Source: Planctomycetota bacterium
GTDB taxonomy: Bacteria > Planctomycetota > Planctomycetia > Pirellulales > Pirellulaceae
Direction: 5' to 3'
Assembly (NCBI GenBank): GCA_026692865.1
Contig: JAPLNI010000055.1
Span: 1 to 64,000 of the forward strand
DNA length: 64,000 bases
The position numbers were made by a program, and so were the translations under genes. The stretch's first letter is position 1; each line of letters opens with the position of its first letter. Shown piece by piece: positions 57,330 through 64,000 of this stretch. The notes under the pieces were generated by a model that was not told the origin of the DNA, did no database searches, and saw only the letters and a program-made list of their open reading frames with translations.

Positions 57330-57697
57330 GCATCGAACTTCACACGCGCCGGATAAACTCTTACTCCAAACTGTATCACCCCGGAGCTAGAAAGTGCAAG
57401 ACGTTTCGCTATTTTTCGTAAAAACGGAACGAAAATTGCAATCCCGGGCCGTTTTGTACGAATCGGTTTAGTGCCGATCAACGGCCGCCTTATAGACGCA
57501 GCCATTTTTTGGTCGTTCGCGAGAGAAGAAACTCGCTCTGGCTATAGTGAAATTCGCAGTAGCTGGATTCGCAAGAATTCAGCTTTATGACGACATCTGC
57601 TTCGAGGAAACTTCCTGTTTTTAACCTGGACGAAGATAAAAACCAAATAGCAGAAGTCTTACGACTTCTGCTACGTGAGTAGGTTCCGACTGGCAAC
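57330..57697. other. Intergenic region between rpoN and dnaK
   Basis: The 368 bases hold REP-like copy I (57559-57674) and presumably the rpoN promoter. No gene was recognised. Confidence 0.5.
57559..57674. repeat. REP-like hairpin element, copy I (extended)
   Basis: GTAG (57559-57562), CTGGATTC-GCAA-GAATTCAG (57563-57582), a partial hairpin ending GACATCTG with CTTC (57592-57603), and a third full hairpin CAGAAGTC-TTAC-GACTTCTG with CTAC (57651-57674). The third stem is the AAGTC version also seen in copy A. Confidence 0.88.
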
Positions 57698-59617
57698 TTA
57701 CTTGTCCTTGACTTCGAACTCGGCATCGATCGCATCGTCTTCGCCTGACTTGGCTGCTTCTCCGCTAGCTCCACCGGCGGACTCGGCGCCCGCTTTCTCG
57801 TAAAGGGTCTTCGTGAACGCAGTCGAGGCTTGCTCAAGGTCGTTGGTCGCGGACTTGATGGCTTCAGTATCTCCGGAAGCAATCGCATCGCGAACCTTCT
57901 TGATAGCTGACTCCATCGGTGCTTTATCGTTATCGGAAAGCTTCTCGCCTTGATCCTTGATTGTCTTCTCAAGCTGGTAAACAAGGTTTTCACCCTTGTT
58001 CTTCGCTTCAGCCAATTCGAATGCCTTTCGGTCATCGTCTGCGTGCTCTTCGGCATCGCGACGCATCTTTTCGATTTCGTCTTTGCTGAGACCACTGGAC
58101 TGTTCGATCTTCACGCTAGCTTGCTTACCGGTTCCGATATCGCGAGCAGACACATTCAAGATACCGTTTTGGTCGATATCGAATTTGACTTCGATTTGAG
58201 GTGTTCCTCGAGGTGCTGGCGGAATGCCTTCCAAGTTGAATTGGCCAAGCACTCGGTTCTGCTGAGCCATCTTGCGTTCACCTTGGAAAACGCTAACCGT
58301 TACGGCAGTTTGCCCATCGGCAGCCGTTGAGAAGGTGTTCTTCTTTTCGACAGGGATGGTCGTGTTTCGTTCGATGAGAGCCGTCATGATTCCACCTTCG
58401 GTCTCGATGCCTAACGTCAACGGTGTGACGTCCAAGAGGAGCACGTCACGACGATCACCGGCAAGAACTGCACCTTGAATAGCTGCTCCAACAGCAACAA
58501 CTTCGTCCGGATTCACTCCTTGGTGAGGCTCCTTGCCGAAGATTTCCTTGACGATCTGACGAACCTTAGGCACACGAGTCGAACCTCCAACGAGCACGAC
58601 TTCATCGATATCTGAAGGCTTCAGCTTCGCATCAGCGAGAGCTTGCATCACTGGCTTTCGGCATCGTTCCATGAGTTCGTCGGCAAGCTCTTCAAACTTC
58701 GAACGAGTAACTGTCATTTGAAGATGCTTCGGACCGGTTGCATCGGCAGTAATAAACGGGAGGTTCAAATCAGTCTGAGGGACGCTGCTAAGCTCCTTCT
58801 TCGCTTTTTCGCAAGCTTCTTGAAGCCGTTGAAGCGACATCGGTTCTTTGCGTAGATCTATCCCGTTGTCTTTTTGGAACTGTGCTGCAACGTAGTTGAC
58901 AAGCGACTGGTCAAAGTCGTCACCGCCCAAGTGAGTATCACCGCTGGTGCTGATGACTTCGAATACCTTGCTGCTGGTATCGTCACCGCTTAAAGCGACT
59001 TCCATGACTGATACGTCGAACGTGCCGCCGCCCAAGTCAAATACGACAATCTTGTGGTCTTTGTTCTTGTCGAGCCCGTAAGCCAAGGCGGCTGCGGTTG
59101 GCTCGTTGATGATCCGTGCGACTTCAAGACCTGCGATCTGGCCAGCGTCTTTGGTTGCTTGTCGTTGAGCATCGTTGAAGTATGCAGGGACAGTGATAAC
59201 CGCCTTGCTTACACGGTGACCTAGGTACGACTCGGCTGCTTCCTTAAGCTTTCGGAGAACCTTGGCGGAAATTTCTTGTGGGGTGTATTGCTGGTCGCCA
59301 ATGCCTACTTTGACATACTCGTTTTTGCCGCCGACAATTTTGTACGGGACGATCTTCTCTTCCGATTCGACTTCTTCGTGACGGCGACCCATGAATCGTT
59401 TCACCGAGGATACGGTTCGTTGTGGGTTGGTCACCGCTTGTCGGCGTGCTGGCTCGCCAACAATCGTCTCGTTCTTGTCGTTGAATGCGACAACACTAGG
59501 GGTCAGGCGGCTTCCTTCAGCGTTGGGAATGACCTTCACTTCATTCCCTTCCATCACCGCGACGACGGAGTTTGTTGTTCCTAAGTCAATTCCAATAATC
59601 TTTTCGCCCGAAGCCAT
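57698..59617 (-). CDS. dnaK: Chaperone protein DnaK (Hsp70)
   Basis: The 639-residue Hsp70 starts with [19 protein letters not shown] and contains [66 protein letters not shown] and the substrate-binding-domain [17 protein letters not shown]. The C-terminus ([16 protein letters not shown]) is acidic like the EEVD-type tail of other bacterial DnaK. It is monocistronic in this window; dnaJ and grpE are not visible. No CIRCE operator was seen upstream. Confidence 0.98.
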   Translation of the reverse strand: MASGEKIIGIDLGTTNSVVAVMEGNEVKVIPNAEGSRLTPSVVAFNDKNETIVGEPARRQAVTNPQRTVSSVKRFMGRRHEEVESEEKIVPYKIVGGKNEYVKVGIGDQQYTPQEISAKVLRKLKEAAESYLGHRVSKAVITVPAYFNDAQRQATKDAGQIAGLEVARIINEPTAAALAYGLDKNKDHKIVVFDLGGGTFDVSVMEVALSGDDTSSKVFEVISTSGDTHLGGDDFDQSLVNYVAAQFQKDNGIDLRKEPMSLQRLQEACEKAKKELSSVPQTDLNLPFITADATGPKHLQMTVTRSKFEELADELMERCRKPVMQALADAKLKPSDIDEVVLVGGSTRVPKVRQIVKEIFGKEPHQGVNPDEVVAVGAAIQGAVLAGDRRDVLLLDVTPLTLGIETEGGIMTALIERNTTIPVEKKNTFSTAADGQTAVTVSVFQGERKMAQQNRVLGQFNLEGIPPAPRGTPQIEVKFDIDQNGILNVSARDIGTGKQASVKIEQSSGLSKDEIEKMRRDAEEHADDDRKAFELAEAKNKGENLVYQLEKTIKDQGEKLSDNDKAPMESAIKKVRDAIASGDTEAIKSATNDLEQASTAFTKTLYEKAGAESAGGASGEAAKSGEDDAIDAEFEVKDK

Positions 59618-59888
59618 AATCTCTAACCCTTTAAGTCTAAGTCGACAGAAAAAACGTTACGATGCTTTTAGAAAGCAACCAGCGTGCCAAACTTCCTACG
59701 ACTATTGTCGAGGCCCATCGCTCAGGCTGGCGAGTCGAGCTAAACTGGTTTTTCCGTTAAAGACGCGCCAAAGAGGTCCTGTTTCGCCCTGAACCGCTAG
59801 ATAGTGTCGTTTTTTGTAATCGCTCGAACTTCCCAAGTCTCAACAGCCGCCATTCTGGGGGTTGCCAATTTGACAGTGTTGCCCATCG

Positions 59889-61046
59889 ATGCCTAAAGCC
59901 AAATCTAATTCGCCGAAAAATACTTCCAAAGTCGAAGCCCTTTATCCGCAAAAGCTGGCCGCTCTCGACCAGTCGTTGCTGGATCTCGCTGAACAAAGAG
60001 TGGAACTGCTTCGTCGTTGGGCCCTGGAATCGAAAGCTGACCCAAAATCCGCTGGAACTCCACCTCCGATTTGGGACCAGCTGACCACGGCATCGGAGGC
60101 AACCAACGAACTTGCCGTCGATAGCCGGCTTCCCAAGCCGCTTGCGAAAGAGCTTTTGCGGTCCATGGTCGGCGTGACTTACTACGCAGCGTCGACTCAA
60201 ACGCAAATCGCGTATCTTGGTCCGTTGTACTCATACAGCTATTTAGCCGCCGTCAAGCATTTTTCCGAATCGGCGTCTCTCGAACCAGTTTCATCTATCG
60301 CGGCAGTCTTCGAAGCAATCTTACGGAACCAAGCGACCTTCGGTGTCGTGCCTATCGAAAATTCAACCGACGGAAGAATCGTTGATACGCTAACAATGTT
60401 CGCGAAGCATCCGGTGAAAATTTGCGGCGAAGTAATGTTGCCGATCCATCATTGCTTGCTCAGTCGAACACCACGCCAGGATATTCGCGAAGTCTACTCC
60501 AAACCGCAAGCGCTGTCGCAATGTCGTTACTGGCTTAGCCAGAATCTTCCCGAAGCGAAGATCCTCGAAATCTCAAGCACTACGCGTGCGGCTCAGGTCG
60601 CAGCAGAGAAAGCGGGAGCCGCCGCAATCGCCTCGCGCGAAGCTGGAACGCATTACGGATTGAACATCGTTGCTGATTGCATTGAAGACAACCCGAATAA
60701 CTCGACTCGTTTCGCGGTGCTAAGCAATCCCGATTTCGATAATCAATTAGTAAATCGCAAAACTCCATCTCGCACCGGAAAAGACAAGACCTCGGTCATG
60801 TTCCAAATCCCACATCAAAGTGGAGCTCTTGCTGACGCGATGCAAATCCTAAGCAAGGCAAAAATCAACATGACTTGGATCGAATCCTTTCCCATCGCAG
60901 GCAACGCAAGCGAATACCTGTTCTTCATTGAACTGGAAGGTCACCAAGCAGATAAGAATGTCGCCGTAGCGCTCGCAGCACTATCCAAAAAGACTCTGCG
61001 AATCGAGTTGCTGGGAAGCTACCCGAAAGCGACTATCGCAAGCTGA
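59889..61046 (+). CDS. pheA: Chorismate mutase/prephenate dehydratase (P-protein-like)
   Basis: The 385-residue protein makes phenylpyruvate from prephenate, on the way to phenylalanine. The N-terminal 100 residues resemble a chorismate-mutase helix bundle (ALDQSLLDLAEQRVELLRRW), but its key catalytic residues are not easily recognised. The prephenate dehydratase domain runs from IAYLGPLYSYSYLAA (about 108) through VVPIENSTDGRIVDTL and the catalytic NSTRFAVL. An ACT domain closes it: VMFQIPHQSGALADAMQIL and INMTWIESFPI, where ESFP replaces the common ESRP. Phe feedback through ACT is expected. Confidence 0.93.
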   Translation: MPKAKSNSPKNTSKVEALYPQKLAALDQSLLDLAEQRVELLRRWALESKADPKSAGTPPPIWDQLTTASEATNELAVDSRLPKPLAKELLRSMVGVTYYAASTQTQIAYLGPLYSYSYLAAVKHFSESASLEPVSSIAAVFEAILRNQATFGVVPIENSTDGRIVDTLTMFAKHPVKICGEVMLPIHHCLLSRTPRQDIREVYSKPQALSQCRYWLSQNLPEAKILEISSTTRAAQVAAEKAGAAAIASREAGTHYGLNIVADCIEDNPNNSTRFAVLSNPDFDNQLVNRKTPSRTGKDKTSVMFQIPHQSGALADAMQILSKAKINMTWIESFPIAGNASEYLFFIELEGHQADKNVAVALAALSKKTLRIELLGSYPKATIAS

Positions 61047-61162
61047 TCGATCCGCATGCGATCCAGCGGTCGTGTATTCCGAAGGGCGAGAAACCGTTTG
61101 TTCGGTCTCCCGCGAGTTTCCTGAAACCACCATTCGTGGCTTCGGGTGTTGAATGTGCTCAC

Positions 61163-63367
61163 TTAATAAGTGAATCGTGAGACCAATCTTTGGAGTTCGG
61201 TCGCCATCCGAGCAAGTTCGGAAGCCGCTTGCTGCGTGTTGTTAGCACCTTGCGAGGTACTGTTTGCAGCATTGGCGACGCTGGAGACATTCAACGCGAT
61301 TTCGTTGGTTCCCGTCGCTGCCTCAGCAATATTGCGACCCATTTCGTTGGTCGTCGCTGTCTGCTCTTCGACGGCACTCGCGATGGTGTTCGAGATATCG
61401 TTGATCTGATTGATCACATCACTAATTTGTCGAATGGCTTGAATCGCGCCGCGAGTATCCATTTGGATCGCTTCAATCTTCTGACTGATATCCTCGGTTG
61501 CCTTAGCGGTTTCTTTTGCAAGCTCCTTCACCTCATTAGCGACGACCGCGAACCCCTTACCGGCTTCACCTGCTCGGGCTGCTTCGATGGTTGCATTCAA
61601 TGCAAGAAGATTAGTCTGATCAGCGATCGATGTGATGACTTTAACCACCTTACCAATGTCGCAACTGCTTTCACCAAGTTTTGCGATAGTGACATTCGTA
61701 TCTGCCGCAATCGCAACGGCTTGTTGTGAAACTTTGGCTGCTTGTGTTGCGTTCATCGAGATTTCTCGAATTGCAGAATTCAGTTCTTCCACGCCTGTGG
61801 CTACTGTTCGAACGTTTTGGCTGACTTGTTCAGAAGCAGCTGAGACCATAGTCGCTTGTGATGACGTTTCTTCGGCATTGGAGCTCATCTCGGTACTAAC
61901 CGATGAAAGTTCTTCTGATGCGCTTGATAAAGTTGATGCGTTCTCAGCCATCGAAGCAATGGTCTTTCTCAAGTCAGCAAAGAAGCTACCCAGCCCACGA
62001 CAAATTTGGCTGATAGCGTCATCACCAGTAGCGACAATATCTTGAGTTAAATCACCCTTGGATGCCAAATCAAGAATGTAGTCCACCTTCTTCCGCATCT
62101 CATTGCGAGCACTAACTTCAGCGGTGAGATCTGTCGCGTATTCAACGACTTTAAAGGGCTTACCATTGAGGTCGAAAATTGGATTGTACGATGCTTGCAT
62201 ATATATGTCCTTTCCGCCCTTTCCGATCCGTTTGTACTCAGCCGATTCGAACTCGCCGCGGTTTAGCTTGGCCCAAAACTCGCGATAAGCGGGGCTTTGG
62301 CGCTCGGAATCGGTTACGAACATGCTGTGAGAGCGTCCTTTGATCTCGTCAAAGCTGTACCCAAGCGTACGTAGGAAGTTGTCGTTTGCCTTGAGTACTG
62401 TTCCATCCAAGTTGTATTCGACAACTGTTTGTGACTTGCTTACCGCTGCAATCTGTCCTTCGAAATCTGCGACCCGCAATCTCTCGGCCGTAACATCGGT
62501 CGCGATTTTTACAACCTTGGTTACGCGTCCCACTTCGTCTTTGACGGGTGAGTAGACCGCTTGTATCCAGACGTCTTTACCATCTTTGGAGATCCGCTTA
62601 AACACGTCACTTTTGTTTATTCCCGCATTCAAGTCGCTCCAAAATTGCGTGTAAGCGTTGCTATTTGCAAAGCTTGACTCAACAAACATGCGGTGATGCT
62701 TGTTTGTTATCTCATCGAGTCGATAGCCCATGGTCTGCAGAAAGTTTTCATTCGCAGTCTGAATGTTTCCTTTGGTGTCGAATTCGATGTAAGCGTAAGC
62801 GCTATCGATTGCATTCAGAATTCCTTTTGAATTGTGACGTTCGATTTCGTTAGCTGTAATGTCGTAACGCACGCCAACATATTTTATCGGCTTGCCATTG
62901 GGTCCCATCACAGGTGCAATAACAGCGTCGACGTAATAAGGTGTTCCATCCTTTGCTTGATTTTTAATGATGCCTCGAAACGTCCTACCTCGGCCGATCG
63001 TTGACCACAACTCTTTAAATGTTTCCTTAGGCATATCAGGGTGCCGGGTTGTGCTATGAGGAGCACCGATCAACTCGTCGCGGCTATATTTCGATATCTG
63101 GACGAACTTGTCGTTGACCGACAGGATGTCTCCCTTCAGGTCGGATTCGGAAACGATACTTGTCTCGTTCATGATGTCGACACGTACGTTAAGCTCGTTG
63201 ATTTGTGCGAGTAACGCTTCTTTCTCTGCCGTGAGCGTATCGACTTGTTCTTGGATCAGAAGCATTTCTACATCGTTCGCTTTACTCGTGGAACGTTTCT
63301 TGGGAGCAGCGACAGTTTTGCTAGAAGCTTGTGGGACGTTTTTTACAGATCGGGTTGTTGTTGACAT
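61163..63367 (-). CDS. Cytoplasmic chemoreceptor with three PAS domains
   Basis: This 734-residue methyl-accepting chemotaxis protein lacks membrane segments. After a basic N-terminus and a coiled-coil (residues about 30-60) come three PAS domains of the aerotaxis type, each with PAC-like strands: (1) [20 protein letters not shown]; (2) [20 protein letters not shown]; (3) [20 protein letters not shown]. The signalling domain follows, with the hairpin tip [20 protein letters not shown] and [15 protein letters not shown]. It would sense an internal cue (redox, oxygen or small molecule) and drive CheA with CheW, encoded just upstream. Confidence 0.94.
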   Translation of the reverse strand: MSTTTRSVKNVPQASSKTVAAPKKRSTSKANDVEMLLIQEQVDTLTAEKEALLAQINELNVRVDIMNETSIVSESDLKGDILSVNDKFVQISKYSRDELIGAPHSTTRHPDMPKETFKELWSTIGRGRTFRGIIKNQAKDGTPYYVDAVIAPVMGPNGKPIKYVGVRYDITANEIERHNSKGILNAIDSAYAYIEFDTKGNIQTANENFLQTMGYRLDEITNKHHRMFVESSFANSNAYTQFWSDLNAGINKSDVFKRISKDGKDVWIQAVYSPVKDEVGRVTKVVKIATDVTAERLRVADFEGQIAAVSKSQTVVEYNLDGTVLKANDNFLRTLGYSFDEIKGRSHSMFVTDSERQSPAYREFWAKLNRGEFESAEYKRIGKGGKDIYMQASYNPIFDLNGKPFKVVEYATDLTAEVSARNEMRKKVDYILDLASKGDLTQDIVATGDDAISQICRGLGSFFADLRKTIASMAENASTLSSASEELSSVSTEMSSNAEETSSQATMVSAASEQVSQNVRTVATGVEELNSAIREISMNATQAAKVSQQAVAIAADTNVTIAKLGESSCDIGKVVKVITSIADQTNLLALNATIEAARAGEAGKGFAVVANEVKELAKETAKATEDISQKIEAIQMDTRGAIQAIRQISDVINQINDISNTIASAVEEQTATTNEMGRNIAEAATGTNEIALNVSSVANAANSTSQGANNTQQAASELARMATELQRLVSRFTY

Positions 63368-63450
63368 GGTTTGTTGGCTTATAAAGGTTGTTTTGTGATA
63401 GGATGGAAGAGCAGTAGCAAATGCGTATGAAGGAAAGCTTGGATGATTCG

Positions 63451-63891
63451 TTAATCAGTACTATTGGTGACGTTCATCGCGCGCTCCGTATTGAGAATGA
63501 GAATAAGTCGATCTTTTAACTTATAGGTTCCTTCAATCATCCCGCGGGAAGCACCTTCGAGTGTTTCCGGAGGGGGTTCGAAGTTATCCATGTCGATCTG
63601 TTGCACGTCGCCGATTTGATCGACAAGCAGACTGATCGCGCCGTCATGGCCTTTGACCACAACGTTCATTGGTAATTCTGAATCTGGGCGGTTAGGAAGT
63701 TCGAGTCTTTTTCGTAGATCAATTGCAGTAACGATTTGGCCACGCAAGTTGATCAATCCCATTACAGCATCAGGCGCTAAAGGGACCTCTGTCATTTCCT
63801 GATAGCGAATGACTTCTTGAACGGACTGCACATCGACTCCATACATTTGATTGTCAAGGTAGAACGTACAAACTTGGTTTACAGTGATCAA
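63451..63891 (-). CDS. cheW: Chemotaxis coupling protein CheW
   Basis: CheW bridges chemoreceptors and the kinase CheA. The 146-residue protein shows [40 protein letters not shown] and the conserved [10 protein letters not shown]. It is upstream of the chemoreceptor gene by 83 bases on the same strand, so the two are likely co-expressed. No CheA is visible here. Confidence 0.95.
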   Translation of the reverse strand: MITVNQVCTFYLDNQMYGVDVQSVQEVIRYQEMTEVPLAPDAVMGLINLRGQIVTAIDLRKRLELPNRPDSELPMNVVVKGHDGAISLLVDQIGDVQQIDMDNFEPPPETLEGASRGMIEGTYKLKDRLILILNTERAMNVTNSTD

Positions 63892-64000
63892 AGCAGAAAC
63901 TCCTATTTAAAGAGAGCGAACAATATTTTTAGGTTTCATTCCTGTACGCCCTATAATTGACGGTAGATCTACGAGATCTGTTACGTAACCTTGGAGGATC
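63892..64000. other. Region upstream of cheW, window edge
   Basis: No gene is visible. A cheW ribosome-binding site may lie in the AT-rich bases 63895-63920. An imperfect inverted repeat (GTAGATCTACGAGATCTGTTAC, split as GTAGATCTAC and GAGATCTG) is near 63963-63984. Confidence 0.35.

Noticed and set aside
57490-58095. 201-codon minus-strand frame at the end of dnaK
   Set aside because: It lies mostly in the dnaK gene in another frame, with Ser/Arg-rich composition typical of a shifted reading.

Overview
This window looks like chromosomal DNA of a planctomycete, probably a Pirellulaceae-type bacterium. The inference rests on gene content: a DUF1501 protein paired with a giant PSCyt1/DUF1549/DUF1553 (PSD1) protein, a DUF1080 secreted protein, a twin-arginine Gfo/Idh/MocA oxidoreductase, a tandem AP2-like protein, a calpain-type protease carrying an N-terminal LEnR-type motif, and a eukaryote-like UDP-glucose dehydrogenase. 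No prophage, insertion sequence or CRISPR array is visible. Most genes are intact housekeeping genes in short operons with many strand switches.

Layout. 1-1.2 kb: the 3' end of a beta-barrel protein, a broken GxxExxY gene and a hemerythrin-like gene. 1.5-3.1 kb: ribE-rsmA. 3.6-6.1 kb: enolase and a TlpA-like redoxin, convergent. 6.4-13.5 kb: ogt, an SDR and a three-gene export cluster (DUF1501, PSD1, thioredoxin). 13.6-18.4 kb: dgt and the calpain-like protein. 18.8-24.2 kb: DUF1080, a membrane protein, an oxidoreductase and glnS. 24.6-30 kb: ftsH, a small conserved gene and groES-groEL. 30.5-33.4 kb: a zinc-ribbon membrane protein, a STAS/RsbW-like pair, a CAU tRNA and a frameshifted Uma2 gene. 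33.7-41.3 kb: an AP2-like protein, a glycosyltransferase, hemL, a ymdB-like gene and a large DUF11-type secreted protein. 41.4-48.7 kb: an ABC permease, a WecA/MraY-type transferase, the UGDH, ychF, a beta-propeller protein and moaD. 49-54.7 kb: a secreted unknown, a response regulator, an enolase-superfamily enzyme, DUF3592, a MoxR remnant and a His/Cys-rich protein. 54.9-59.6 kb: an ABC ATPase, a split rpoN and dnaK. 59.9-63.9 kb: pheA, a soluble three-PAS chemoreceptor and cheW.

The most striking structure is a dispersed intergenic family of about 82-bp paired hairpins (nine loci, about 20 hairpins). In the best copies each hairpin is preceded by GTAG, has an 8-bp stem and a GTAA loop, and faces a second hairpin in inverted orientation. 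Stem sequences differ between copies while pairing and loop are kept. This is the architecture of REP/BIME elements mobilised by RAYT (TnpA-REP) transposases, but no RAYT gene lies in the window.

The second theme is single-base frameshifts in or beside short runs of one base, in five genes: GxxExxY, the ORF beyond groEL, Uma2, a MoxR C-terminal fragment and rpoN (sigma-54). In rpoN the break leaves two ORFs overlapping as ATGA. These may be real pseudogenes, a real split sigma-54, or indel errors in the assembly; reads are needed to decide.
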